Below are positions 37,854 through 46,674 of a stretch of DNA of 64,000 nt, in pieces; position 1 is the stretch's first letter; the number at the start of each line of letters is the position of its first letter. The position numbers and the translations under genes are program-made. The notes beneath the pieces are model-generated. The model was given only the letters and a program-made list of their open reading frames with translations. It ran no database searches and was not told where the DNA came from. Source of the stretch: Burkholderiaceae bacterium (GTDB lineage: Bacteria > Pseudomonadota > Gammaproteobacteria > Burkholderiales > Burkholderiaceae_C); NCBI GenBank assembly GCA_018780645.1, contig JADMJJ010000003.1, forward strand, positions 1 through 64,000. Reading direction: 5' to 3'.

Positions 37854-39527
37854 TCAATTCTTGTCGCGTAGTTCACGCCGCAGTATCTTGCCCACCGGCG
37901 TCTTGGGCAGTTCGGTGCGGAACTCCACCACCTTGGGCCGTTTGTAACCGGTCAGCGTGGTCTCGCAATAGGCCCTGACCTCGGCCTCGGTGAGCGAGGG
38001 ATTCTTCTTGACGATCACCACCTTGACGGCCTCGCCGGACTTCTCGTCCAGCACGCCTACAGCGGCGCACTCGAGCACGCCGTCCATCTGGGTCAGCACG
38101 TCCTCGATCTCGTTCGGATAGACATTGAAGCCGCTGACCAGAATCATGTCCTTCTTGCGGTCGATGATGCGGAAAAAGCCCTGGTCGTCCACGGTACCCA
38201 CGTCGCCGGTGCGGAAAAAGCCTTCGGGCGTCATCACCTTGGCGGTTTCGTCGGGGCGCTGCCAGTAGCCGGCCATGACCTGCGGGCCCTTGATGGCGAT
38301 CTCGCCCGAATGGCCCGGGGCCACCTCGTGACCGTCGTCGTCCAGCAGGCACAGCTCGGTGCTGGGCAGGGGCAGGCCGATCGAACCGGTGTAGGCCAGG
38401 CTGTCGGTCGGGTTGCAGGTGGCCGAGGGCGAGGTCTCGGACAGGCCATAGCCCTCGCAGATCGGGCAGCCCGTCTTCTCCAGCCAGAGCTTGGCCGTGG
38501 CCTGCTGCACGGCCATGCCGCCTCCGACCGAGATGATCAGGCCGCTCCAGTCCACCGTGTTGAACAGCGCATGATTGGCCATCGCGTTGAACAGCGTGTT
38601 GACCGCCGGCAGGCTGTGGAAACGGTGCTTGGACAGCTCCTTGAACAGGGCCGGGATGTCGCGCGGGTTCGGGATCAGCACATTGCAGGAGCCCATGTGC
38701 AGCCCGAGCATCATGTTCGTCGTGAAACCGAAGATGTGATACAGCGGCAGCGCCGCGATCGACACCAGCTGCTCGCCCGCCGGCACCTTCTTGAGCGCAG
38801 GGCCGTACCAGGCCTCGCTCTGCAACAGATTGGCCACCAGATTGCGGTGCACCAGCACCGCCCCCTTGCTGACGCCGGTGGTACCGCCGGTGTACTGCAG
38901 CACGGCAATGTCTTCCGGGCCCATCGTTGGTGCCTTGTAGGGCAGCTTGGCGCCGCGCGACAGGGCTGCGCTCAGCGTCACCGCCGTGGGCAGCTCGAAG
39001 GCCGGCACCAGCTTCTTCACCTGACGCACAACGTAGTTGACGATGTAGCGCTTCGGGAAACCCAGCAGATCACCCATGCCGGTCAGCAGGATGTGCTTGG
39101 TTGGCACATGGGGCAGCACCTGCTGCAGGGTGGCGGCAAAGTTCTCCAGGATCACGATCGCCTTGGCGCCGGAGTCCTTCAGCTGATGCTCAAGCTCGCG
39201 CGGCGTGTACAGCGGGTTGACATTGACCACCACATAGCCGGCACGCAGGATGGCAGCCACGGCCACCGGGTATTGCGGCACATTGGGCAGCATCACCGCC
39301 ACCCGGTCGCCGCGCTCCAGGCCCAGGCCCTGCAGATAGGCGGCCAGCGCCTGTGACAGCTCGTCCATCTGGCCGAAAGTCATCGCCTTGCCCATCATCT
39401 TGTAGGCAGGCTGGTCGCGGAACTTCTTGAAACCTGACTCCAGCAAGGCCACCAGCGAGGGATAGAGCTTGGTATCGATCTCCGCCGGCACGCCTGCGGG
39501 GTACTGCTTCAGCCAGATTTTCTCCAT
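37854..39527 (-). CDS. fadD: long-chain fatty acid-CoA ligase
   Basis: A 557-aa adenylate-forming enzyme that activates fatty acids to acyl-CoA for beta-oxidation. The AMP-binding signature is YTGGTTGVSKGAVL. Further motifs are GYGLSETSP, the hinge region DRKKDMILVSGFNVYPNEIED, and the C-terminal lysine segment PVGKILRRELRD. The ATG at 39527 has GGAG 9 nt upstream; the TTG 15 nt earlier is inside that ribosome site and is not the start. No other fad genes adjoin. Confidence 0.95.
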   Translation of the reverse strand: MEKIWLKQYPAGVPAEIDTKLYPSLVALLESGFKKFRDQPAYKMMGKAMTFGQMDELSQALAAYLQGLGLERGDRVAVMLPNVPQYPVAVAAILRAGYVVVNVNPLYTPRELEHQLKDSGAKAIVILENFAATLQQVLPHVPTKHILLTGMGDLLGFPKRYIVNYVVRQVKKLVPAFELPTAVTLSAALSRGAKLPYKAPTMGPEDIAVLQYTGGTTGVSKGAVLVHRNLVANLLQSEAWYGPALKKVPAGEQLVSIAALPLYHIFGFTTNMMLGLHMGSCNVLIPNPRDIPALFKELSKHRFHSLPAVNTLFNAMANHALFNTVDWSGLIISVGGGMAVQQATAKLWLEKTGCPICEGYGLSETSPSATCNPTDSLAYTGSIGLPLPSTELCLLDDDGHEVAPGHSGEIAIKGPQVMAGYWQRPDETAKVMTPEGFFRTGDVGTVDDQGFFRIIDRKKDMILVSGFNVYPNEIEDVLTQMDGVLECAAVGVLDEKSGEAVKVVIVKKNPSLTEAEVRAYCETTLTGYKRPKVVEFRTELPKTPVGKILRRELRDKN

Positions 39528-39632
39528 CAGCACGGTCTCCAATTATTGAGGGGCATTGTGACCAAGGAATGGGGTCACCGAAATCAGGGGATTCGATAGC
39601 GGGGTTTTGGCAGCAGCCCCTAGGTGGAAAGC

Positions 39633-41615
39633 CTAGGCACGGCTGATACGCGGCGCATCCAGCGGCAGGCGCAGGCGCAGCTCGGTGCCCCGGGCAGGGG
39701 CGCCGGGCACAACCGACAACGATGCGGCCGCATGCCAGCTCAAGGTGGCGCCCAGCCGCGCGGCACGCTTGCGCATATTGCGCATGCCCTGGCCCGCGCT
39801 CGGTTCGGTGGGCATGCCCCGTCCGTTGTCGCTGATCGACAGGCGCACGGCGGCGCCATCGGCCTCCAGCTGCGTGCAGAACACCACCTCGGTGGCGCCG
39901 GCATGGTGCAGCACATTGTTCAGCGTCTCCTGCACGATGCGCACCAGCTCGCGCCCGCCGGTGCCGGCCAGGCAGGGCAGCAGCGGTGTGTCGGCCAACT
40001 GCCAGCTCAGCGTGAGGCCGGCGGCGGCCAGCCGGGCGCCCAGGCGGTGGCGCAGATTGGCCAGCAACTGCGTCAGGTCGCCGTCGCTGACCGACAGCGC
40101 ATCGACGGTCAGCCGCATCTCGTCTATGCAGTCGTCCAGCAGGGCGGCCAGTTCACGCTTGTCCAGCCCACTCTCGGCCCCCAGCTTGGCCATCAAGAGT
40201 TGGGAGCCCAGGCCATCATGCATTTCCTGCAGCAGATGCTCGCGCTCGGCGGCGGCGCTGCGCAGTTGTTCGCTGTGCTGCAACTCGCGAAAACGCTGCT
40301 CCAGTTCCCGTGAGCGGGCTGCAACCTGGCGCTCCAGATCCTGCCGCACACGCTGCTGCTCGCGCAGCGAGGCGACAAAGCGCTGCTGCAGGGTCAGCCC
40401 GGCCAGCAACACCAGCGCCGCATGGCCGACCATATTCACGTCCACCACCAGGAACAGCTTGTTCATGATCAGCGCAAAGAAGCTCACATAGACCCAGGCC
40501 CACAGCGACAGTCCTACCGTCAGGGCCGCCGCCGCCGCCACCAGGCGCCCGCTGCGCAGCGCCGCCAGCAGCATCAGTCCGGCCGCCGCGACCAGCAGGG
40601 TCAGGCGGCTGCCCAGCGCCCACCAGGGCCAGGGCCGGCTGAAGTCGAGCCAGGTCTGGCCGGTCAGCGAGGCCCAGGCATCGATGGGCACGCCTGAGGC
40701 TGCCACGCCCAGGGCAAGCAGCACCGGCCAGCGAGCGGGCCAGGCGGTCAGACGCGCCACCAGCACCAGCAGGGCGACCTTGGACAGCAGATCACCCACA
40801 TCCAGCACCAGGCGCCACCAGGGCGACGGCAGGGGCGCGGTGGCGAGCAGATAGGGTGACAGCAGCAGGGCCACCGACAGGCAGAAAAAGCCCCCCAGGC
40901 CATACACCCATTCCTGGCGCAGGGCCAGCCACACCAGCAGCAGGAAGATACCGATCACCAGGCCGGCCAGGGCGGTGGCCGCGCGCAGCGACTGGCGCAC
41001 ATCGCGCGAGGAATGAAAACTCTGCATCTGAGCGGCGGGGCCCAGCAGCACCGCCGAGAGCTTGGTGCCCTCGAAACCGGGCTCGGCCAGGCGCACATAG
41101 ATGGCATGAGACCCAGCGTCCAGCATGTCAGGTGCGATATTGATCAGCACCGGCTGACGGCCCAGGCCCAAGCTGCGCTCCAGCCGGTTGCTGACGTCAT
41201 CGGGATGCGAGCGGGTGACCAGGTACTGGTCCAGATACACCATCGCCTCGGGCCGGTGCTGCAGGCTCAGCAGATAGGGCTCGCGCGCCGGCTCGCTGAG
41301 CTCGAAGGGCAGTCGGTACCAGCTGGCGCCGGTCGGCGCGCCATCGGCCTGGGTCTCGGGCACCGCGTCGGGCAGCCTCACGGACTGTGCCGGCCGCGCC
41401 GGTGGCCGCACCGCATCGAACGGCGGCAGCTCGCCCGCGTCAAAGATGCGCTCGGCCTGCACCAGCCGCAGCACCTGCGGCGGCGTGACCATGTTGTAGT
41501 GCTGCGAAACCTTGTGCACCACGGCCATCAACAGCAGCGGCAGGCATAGCAGCAGCAGCGCCAGGGCGAAACGCCGCAGGCCTCTGGGTTGGGCGGGCTT
41601 GACTGCAGCCTCCAC
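39633..41615 (-). CDS. 7TMR-DISM-like sensor histidine kinase (HisKA_3 type)
   Basis: A 660-aa membrane kinase. It has an N-terminal TM (about 14-36), an extracytoplasmic beta-rich domain (about 60-215), seven hydrophobic segments (about 220-410), a coiled region, then the HisKA_3 helix with EMHDGLGSQLLM (His466) and an ATPase domain (NNVLHHAGATEVV, SISDNGRGMP). This fits the 7TMR-DISM sensor group paired with NarL/LuxR-type regulators. The start is a GTG at 41615, 24 nt after the pntB stop, without a good ribosome site. No response regulator gene is adjacent. Confidence 0.88.
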   Translation of the reverse strand: MEAAVKPAQPRGLRRFALALLLLCLPLLLMAVVHKVSQHYNMVTPPQVLRLVQAERIFDAGELPPFDAVRPPARPAQSVRLPDAVPETQADGAPTGASWYRLPFELSEPAREPYLLSLQHRPEAMVYLDQYLVTRSHPDDVSNRLERSLGLGRQPVLINIAPDMLDAGSHAIYVRLAEPGFEGTKLSAVLLGPAAQMQSFHSSRDVRQSLRAATALAGLVIGIFLLLVWLALRQEWVYGLGGFFCLSVALLLSPYLLATAPLPSPWWRLVLDVGDLLSKVALLVLVARLTAWPARWPVLLALGVAASGVPIDAWASLTGQTWLDFSRPWPWWALGSRLTLLVAAAGLMLLAALRSGRLVAAAAALTVGLSLWAWVYVSFFALIMNKLFLVVDVNMVGHAALVLLAGLTLQQRFVASLREQQRVRQDLERQVAARSRELEQRFRELQHSEQLRSAAAEREHLLQEMHDGLGSQLLMAKLGAESGLDKRELAALLDDCIDEMRLTVDALSVSDGDLTQLLANLRHRLGARLAAAGLTLSWQLADTPLLPCLAGTGGRELVRIVQETLNNVLHHAGATEVVFCTQLEADGAAVRLSISDNGRGMPTEPSAGQGMRNMRKRAARLGATLSWHAAASLSVVPGAPARGTELRLRLPLDAPRISRA

Positions 41616-41639
41616 CTTGCGGGCCCGGGCGGCTGCGGC

Positions 41640-43064
41640 CTACTCGATCGCCTTGACCATGTCCTCGACCACCTTCTTGGCGTCGCCGAACACCATCATC
41701 GTCTTGTCCATATAGAACAGCTCGTTGTCCAGGCCCGCGTAGCCGGCGGCCATCGAGCGCTTGTTGACGATGATGGTCTTGGCCTTGTAGGCCTCGAGAA
41801 TCGGCATGCCGTAGATCGCGCTGCCCTTCTGCAAGGCCGCAGGGTTCACCACGTCATTGGCACCCAGGATGATGGCCACGTCGACCTGGCCGAACTCGCC
41901 GTTGATGTCTTCCATCTCGAACACCTGGTCATAGGGCACCTCGGCCTCGGCCAGCAGCACATTCATATGGCCCGGCATGCGGCCGGCCACCGGATGGATG
42001 GCGTACTTGACGGTGATGCCCTTGTGCGTCAGCTTCTCGGCCAGTTCCTTGACCGCATGCTGGGCCCGCGCCACGGCCAGGCCGTAGCCGGGCACGATCA
42101 CCACCGTCTCGGCATTGCCGAGGATGAAGGCCGCGTCGTCGGCACTGCCGCTCTTCACCGGGCGCTGCTCCTTGGCACCGGCCGCCGGACCGCCGGCCTC
42201 GCCGCCAAAGCCGCCCAGGATGACGTTGAAGAAGGAACGGTTCATCGCCTTGCACATGATGTACGAGAGGATGGCGCCCGAGCTGCCGACCAGCGAGCCG
42301 GCAATGATCAGCATCGAGTTGTTCAGCGAGAAGCCGATGCCGGCCGCCGCCCAGCCCGAGTAGCTGTTCAGCATGGACACCACCACCGGCATGTCGGCGC
42401 CGCCGATCGGAATGATCAAGAGCACGCCCAGCACAAAGCCCAGCGCGATGATGATGCCGAAGTCCATCCAGCTCTGCGAATGCCAGAAGCCGAAGCAGAA
42501 GAAGGCCGCCGCAAGACCCAGGGCCAGGTTCAGCTTGTGCTGGCCGGTGAAGGTCACCGGTGCGCCCTGGAACAATCTGAACTTGTACTTGCCGCTGAGC
42601 TTGCCGAAGGCAATCACCGAGCCGCTGAAGGTGACCGCGCCGATGAAGGCGCCCAGCGCCAGCTCGATGCGGTTGCCGCCCGGAATCGCCCCACCCTTGA
42701 CGGTGATGCCGAAGGCATAGGGCTCGACCACGGCGGTGGCCGCGATGAACACCGCCGCCAGGCCTATCATGCTGTGCATGAAGGCCACCAGCTCCGGCAT
42801 CTTGGTCATCTCGACCTTGTTGGCCATATAGGCGCCCATGCCGCCGCCGATGACCAGACCCACCAGCACATAGCTGAGGCCGAACAGCTCGCCATGGGCC
42901 AGCTTGACGATCAGCGCGACGGTCGTCAGCGCCGCCACCGTCATGCCCAGCATGCCGAAGAAGTTGCCGCGTATCGAGGTGGTCGGGTGCGACAGGCCCT
43001 TCAGCGCCTGGATGAAGCAGACGCTGGCGAACAAGTACAGCAGGGTGACGAGGTCGAAACTCAT
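41640..43064 (-). CDS. pntB: NAD(P) transhydrogenase subunit beta
   Basis: A 474-aa subunit with eight or nine membrane helices (residues 1-270) and the NADP(H)-binding domain III (about 290-474), including VVIVPGYGLAVARAQH and HPVAGRMPGHMNVLLAEA. It couples proton entry to hydride transfer from NADH to NADP+. Its ATG overlaps the pntAB stop (ATGA-type, 4 nt). Confidence 0.97.
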   Translation of the reverse strand: MSFDLVTLLYLFASVCFIQALKGLSHPTTSIRGNFFGMLGMTVAALTTVALIVKLAHGELFGLSYVLVGLVIGGGMGAYMANKVEMTKMPELVAFMHSMIGLAAVFIAATAVVEPYAFGITVKGGAIPGGNRIELALGAFIGAVTFSGSVIAFGKLSGKYKFRLFQGAPVTFTGQHKLNLALGLAAAFFCFGFWHSQSWMDFGIIIALGFVLGVLLIIPIGGADMPVVVSMLNSYSGWAAAGIGFSLNNSMLIIAGSLVGSSGAILSYIMCKAMNRSFFNVILGGFGGEAGGPAAGAKEQRPVKSGSADDAAFILGNAETVVIVPGYGLAVARAQHAVKELAEKLTHKGITVKYAIHPVAGRMPGHMNVLLAEAEVPYDQVFEMEDINGEFGQVDVAIILGANDVVNPAALQKGSAIYGMPILEAYKAKTIIVNKRSMAAGYAGLDNELFYMDKTMMVFGDAKKVVEDMVKAIE

Positions 43065-43372
43065 TGCTTGGCCTCCACTTTCTTGTCCTTCTTCTTGAAC
43101 ATCTCAAGCATTCGTCGCGTCACCAGAAACCCGCCGAAGACATTGACGGCGGCCAGTGCGACGGCCAGCGTGCCCATGGCCTTGCCCAGATCGGTTTCGG
43201 TGAGGGCCGCGGCCAGCATCGCGCCGACGATGACGATGGCCGAGATTGCATTGGTCACGGCCATCAGCGGCGTGTGCAGGGCCGGGGTGACGTTCCAGAC
43301 CACGTGGTAGCCGACATAGATGGCCAGCACGAAGATGATCAGGTTGGTGACGGTGGGTGAAACGATATCCAT
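43061..43372 (-). CDS. pntAB: NAD(P) transhydrogenase subunit alpha, membrane part
   Basis: A 103-aa membrane protein with three hydrophobic helices (DIVSPTVTNLIIFVLAIYVGYHVVW, LMAVTNAISAIVIVGAMLAAAL, MGTLAVALAAVNVFGGFLVTRRML) and a lysine-rich tail. It is the separate C-terminal piece of the alpha subunit, as in the three-gene form known from Rhodospirillum. A REP pair lies between it and pntAA. Confidence 0.96.
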   Translation of the reverse strand: MDIVSPTVTNLIIFVLAIYVGYHVVWNVTPALHTPLMAVTNAISAIVIVGAMLAAALTETDLGKAMGTLAVALAAVNVFGGFLVTRRMLEMFKKKDKKVEAKQ

Positions 43373-43396
43373 CTTGTTCTCCTTGGCTTGCTGTTC

Positions 43397-43440
43397 GTGG
43401 CCCGGATGCGATCCGGGGCCCCGGATTGCATCCGGGCTAC
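43397..43440. repeat. REP pair 2, inside the pnt operon
   Basis: Plus-oriented element at 43397-43417 (with GTGG in place of GTAG) and an inverted element at 43420-43440, only 2 nt apart, tetranucleotides outward. Together they can fold into a long GC-rich hairpin in the pnt mRNA. The inverted element ends 2 nt from the pntAA stop codon; pntAB starts 24 nt beyond the other end. Confidence 0.85.
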
Positions 43441-43442
43441 GA

Positions 43443-44573
43443 CTATTTGCGTTTGACTTCGCCGGCCTGTGTCATCAGGCAGGCGGCGACGATGTCGTCG
43501 TCCAGAGGCACGGTGAAGCCGCCGTCCTTGGGCAGCACCAGCTTCAGGAAGTCCAGCACATTGCGGGCATAGAGCGCCGAGGCATCGGCGGCCACAAGGC
43601 CGGCCAGATTGGTCTCGCCGATGATGGTCACGCCATGCACCGACACGGTCTGGTCGGCCACGCTCAGCGGGCAGTTGCCGCCCACACCGTTGGCGCCCTT
43701 GCCGGCGGCGATGTCGACGATCACCGAGCCCGGCTTCATCGCCTTGACCATGTCCTCGCTCACCAGCACCGGCGCGGCGCGGCCGGGAATCAGCGCGGTC
43801 GAGATCACGATATCGGCCGCGGCCACGCGCTTGGCGACCTCGACCTTCTGGCGCTCCAGCCAGCTTTGCGGCATAGGCTTGGCATAGCCGCCCACACCCT
43901 CGGCCGCCTCTTTCTCTTCCGCCGTCTCGTAGGGCACGTCGATAAACTTGGCGCCCAGCGACTCGACCTGCTCCTTGACCGAGGGCCGCACATCCGAGGC
44001 CTCGATCACGGCGCCAAGGCGCTTGGCCGTGGCAATCGCCTGCAGGCCGGCCACGCCGACACCCAGTATCACGACGCGGGCGGCCTTCACCGTGCCGGCT
44101 GCCGTCATCAACATCGGGAAGAAGCGCTGGTATTTGTCAGCGGCCATCATCACCGCCTTGTAGCCGGCGATATTCGCCTGAGACGACAACACGTCCATGC
44201 TCTGCGCCCGGGTCGTGCGCGGCGCGGCCTCCAAGGCGAAGCTGGTCAGGCCGGCCGTGGCCAAGCGCTGCAGGCCGTCACGGTCAAAGGGGTTGAGCAT
44301 GCCGACCAGATTGCTGCCCGAGCTCATCAGGGTCAGCTCTTGCTCGGACGGGCTGCGCACCTTGAGCACCAGCTCCGCGCCCAGCGCCTCGGCCTGTGTG
44401 CCGATCTCGGCGCCGGCGGCGACATAGGCCTCGTCGGTGACACTTGCGCCCAAGCCCGCGCCCGCGGCCACCTTGAGGGTGTGGCCCTGGGCTCGCAGCT
44501 TCTTGGCCGTCTCGGGGGTCACGGCCACGCGTGTCTCCCCCTGGGCGGTCTCTTTGGGAACTCCGATCAACAT
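43443..44573 (-). CDS. pntAA: NAD(P) transhydrogenase subunit alpha, soluble part
   Basis: A 376-aa NAD(H)-binding domain I protein, like alanine dehydrogenase. It begins MLIGVPKETAQGETRVAVTPE, and contains KVRSPSEQEL, VILGVGVAGLQAIATAKRLGA and QTVSVHGVTIIGETNL. It is the first gene of the operon pntAA-pntAB-pntB. A GAGGAG ribosome site lies 5 nt before the ATG. TATAAC on the minus strand at 44591-44596 sits too near to the ribosome site to be a confident -10. Confidence 0.97.
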   Translation of the reverse strand: MLIGVPKETAQGETRVAVTPETAKKLRAQGHTLKVAAGAGLGASVTDEAYVAAGAEIGTQAEALGAELVLKVRSPSEQELTLMSSGSNLVGMLNPFDRDGLQRLATAGLTSFALEAAPRTTRAQSMDVLSSQANIAGYKAVMMAADKYQRFFPMLMTAAGTVKAARVVILGVGVAGLQAIATAKRLGAVIEASDVRPSVKEQVESLGAKFIDVPYETAEEKEAAEGVGGYAKPMPQSWLERQKVEVAKRVAAADIVISTALIPGRAAPVLVSEDMVKAMKPGSVIVDIAAGKGANGVGGNCPLSVADQTVSVHGVTIIGETNLAGLVAADASALYARNVLDFLKLVLPKDGGFTVPLDDDIVAACLMTQAGEVKRK

Positions 44574-44652
44574 GCTGACTCCTCGGGCTCGTTATAGCTT
44601 GACTGACCCGGAGCTTACACAAAGATCGTGATGGGGCGCTTGAGGCCAGACC

Positions 44653-45624
44653 CTACGCTTTGTTCTTTGCCCGCGCGTCGGCCTTGACCTTCTTGGGCGG
44701 CTTGACCTTGATCAGCCCCTGATCCTGCAGCGCCTGCTTCTTGGCCTTGCGCTCGGCGTCCAGCTTGTGGCCCTCGGCATGCCAGGCGGCGAATTCCTCG
44801 GGCGTTTCCAGGCTGATAGCGCCCAGCACACCGTGGCGAAAATCGTGAATCACAATCTCGGCCGCCTTCTGCAGATTGGCCCGCCCCCTGCCCAGCAGCG
44901 GCGCTCGCTTGCGCGCCACCGCCTCCAGCACCTGCTCGTCGCTCTGGCCCTCGACCACGTCCAGCTGGTAGCGCGACTGCAGGGCCGCGCCATAGTTCGG
45001 GATCAGGTAGTGCAGCAGTTCCAGCGCCACCTCCTCCTCATCAAAGGCATTGCGGCCGATCGCACCGCTGGCCGCCAGGTTGTAGCCGCTCTTGGCGACA
45101 ATGATCTTGGGCCACAGCACGCCCGGGGTGTCGTAGAGCACAAAGTCCGGCGCCAGATTGATGCGCTGCTCGGCCTTGGTGACGCCGGCCTCGTCCCCGG
45201 TCTTGGCGGCACGCTTGCCGGTCAGCGTGTTGATCAAGGTGGACTTGCCGACGTTGGGAATGCCGCAGACCAGCACCCGCATCGGCTTGGTCAGCCCGCC
45301 GCGCAGCGGCGCCAGCTCCTGGCAGGCCTTGATCAAGGCCTTGGCCGGCGCCGTGACGCTGGCGTCCAGCGAAATCGCCCGGGTATTGGGCCTGGCGTTG
45401 TAGTGGGCCAACCACAGCGCTGTGCGCGCCACATCGGCCAGATCCTGCTTGTTCAGCACCTTCAGCGCCGGCTTGGCCTTGGTCAGCTCGGCCAGCAGCG
45501 GATTGGAACTCGACCCCGGCAGCCGCGCATCGAGCATTTCCAGCACCACATCGATGTCCTTGATGCGCTCGGCAATGGCCTGACGCGTCAGGTGCATGTG
45601 GCCGGGGAACCATTGAATCGACAT
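44653..45624 (-). CDS. ylqF: ribosome biogenesis GTPase YlqF (RbgA)
   Basis: A 323-aa circularly permuted GTPase. The G4 motif NKQD comes first (VLNKQDLAD), then G1 GIPNVGKSTLIN and G3 DTPG (LYDTPGVLWP). The N-terminus MSIQWFPGHMHLTRQAI is the family hallmark, which fixes the start at 45624. A lysine-rich tail ends the protein. RbgA members act in 50S subunit assembly in Firmicutes; the role in betaproteobacteria is less known. Confidence 0.95.
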   Translation of the reverse strand: MSIQWFPGHMHLTRQAIAERIKDIDVVLEMLDARLPGSSSNPLLAELTKAKPALKVLNKQDLADVARTALWLAHYNARPNTRAISLDASVTAPAKALIKACQELAPLRGGLTKPMRVLVCGIPNVGKSTLINTLTGKRAAKTGDEAGVTKAEQRINLAPDFVLYDTPGVLWPKIIVAKSGYNLAASGAIGRNAFDEEEVALELLHYLIPNYGAALQSRYQLDVVEGQSDEQVLEAVARKRAPLLGRGRANLQKAAEIVIHDFRHGVLGAISLETPEEFAAWHAEGHKLDAERKAKKQALQDQGLIKVKPPKKVKADARAKNKA

Positions 45625-45870
45625 TGCTTGCTGCTTTCTGGGAGGAAGTGTCGACCGCATCAGGCGGCCATCGGGCCCACATTGTCCATGCAACGGGACA
45701 AATGACCTGGCGGTGCCGCTGCACAGGCCTGCTCAGCCGGTGCTGCCGGCCGGTGGCCACGCAAATGCTCAAGAAAGTGCGTGTCGCTCGTCGCCGCCTC
45801 CGAGCTCGCTTTCTTCAAACGTTAGCCAACCAAATGGCCGCCTGCCCTGTGCGATTAACGCGCGGGCGCG

Positions 45871-45884
45871 TTGACTTTCATCAA
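45871..45884. promoter_or_regulatory. FNR/CRP-family box
   Basis: TTGACTTTCATCAA fits the FNR/ANR consensus TTGAT-N4-ATCAA at nine of ten half-site bases. It lies 220 bp before the Cache start and 247 bp before the ylqF start. A good -10 at the class II distance was not seen on either strand, so which gene it serves is open. Confidence 0.45.
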
Positions 45885-46038
45885 GACTGTCCCGGGTATG
45901 CGGACGCGCGATCCGCGGCAGGTGCCAAGTATTGCCAGCTGTGCTGTCGCCTAAGTGACGGGACCCTGCAAATATTGAGGACAAGAGCGGCAGTCCGTGG
46001 GTTTAATTGCCTTCGTCTATCAGTTCGCCCGCATCGCT

Positions 46039-46046
46039 GCCGATAA
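46039..46046 (+). promoter_or_regulatory. possible sigma-28 -10 element upstream of the Cache gene
   Basis: GCCGATAA is an exact match to the flagellar sigma-28 -10 consensus, 57 nt before the Cache start. The -35 side (TCAGTTCG at the 11-bp spacing) matches TAAAGTTT poorly. The motility-type gene downstream makes it plausible; the sequence alone does not prove it. Confidence 0.35.
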
Positions 46047-46103
46047 GAAGGCTGGCGAGGCGTCCACCTCAGGGTTCACATGGTTTTCCAACGGAGACAG
46101 TCA

Positions 46104-46574
46104 ATGAAGAGTTTTTCGCTGTTCAAGGGTTTTGTGCGCGCAGCGCTGATGAGCTTTGTCATGCTGGGCGCCGCTCACGCGGCCGACCAGGGCACGGCCG
46201 CCGAGGCAGAGGCCATGGTCAAGAAGGCCGTGGCCTACATCAAGGCCAACGGGCCGGAGAAGTCGTACGAGGAGTTCACCAATGGCAAGTCCTTCAAGGA
46301 CCGTGACCTCTACATCATCGTGTACGACCTGAATGGCAAGAACCTGGCTCAGGGCGCCAACCCCAAGCTGGTGGGCAAGGACCTGATCGGCCTCAAGGAC
46401 CCGGACGGCAAGCCGCTGATCAAGATGTTTGTTGATCTGGCCAAGGACAAGGGCAAGGGCTGGGTCGAGGGCTACAAGTTCCTGAACCCGGTGACACAGA
46501 AGATTGAAGGCAAGGCCATGTACCTGGAGCGCGTGGGCGACACCCTGGTCGGCTGCGGCATCTACAAGGGCTGA
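46104..46574 (+). CDS. secreted single-Cache-domain protein
   Basis: A 156-aa protein with a signal peptide ([10 protein letters not shown]...GAAHA, cleavage near residue 27) and one small Cache domain (about 30-156). The sCache_2 course is clear: [27 protein letters not shown], then [39 protein letters not shown], then [35 protein letters not shown]. Such domains bind small ligands in chemoreceptors and kinases; here there is no membrane anchor, so it should be periplasmic. A chemoreceptor gene follows 100 nt downstream past a terminator-like hairpin. Confidence 0.9.
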   Translation: MKSFSLFKGFVRAALMSFVMLGAAHAADQGTAAEAEAMVKKAVAYIKANGPEKSYEEFTNGKSFKDRDLYIIVYDLNGKNLAQGANPKLVGKDLIGLKDPDGKPLIKMFVDLAKDKGKGWVEGYKFLNPVTQKIEGKAMYLERVGDTLVGCGIYKG

Positions 46575-46623
46575 TACCTCGATGCCGGCCGTGCTGCCCA
46601 GGCAGCCATGGGCCAGCGCCCCG

Positions 46624-46653
46624 GGCCCGCAGCGACGTTGCGGGCCTTTCTCT
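46624..46653 (+). terminator. rho-independent terminator or attenuator between the Cache gene and the chemoreceptor gene
   Basis: Stem GGCCCGCA / TGCGGGCC (46624-46631, 46639-46646) with a 7-nt loop, followed by TTTCTCT. The T run is imperfect, so partial readthrough into the chemoreceptor gene is possible. Confidence 0.65.
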
Positions 46654-46674
46654 GCTCGGAAAGGCATGACCGCC

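Larger units (their letters stand above)
45625..46103. other. 479-bp intergenic region between ylqF and the Cache gene
   Basis: There is no credible gene; the frames here lack ribosome sites and recognisable patterns. It contains an AAGAAAG/CTTTCTT dyad with a 31-nt loop (45771-45815), an FNR-like box (45871-45884) and a GCCGATAA element (46039-46046). The starts on either side are divergent, so both promoters fall in this stretch. Confidence 0.7.

Noticed and set aside
44591-44622. A TATAAC / TTGTGT promoter for the pnt operon on the minus strand
   Set aside because: The spacing is 20 bp, and the predicted start would fall in the ribosome site of pntAA.
45771-45815. AAGAAAG/CTTTCTT dyad upstream of ylqF as a terminator or operator
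   Set aside because: Only 7-bp arms with a 31-nt loop; likely chance. Kept only as a note in the intergenic entry.
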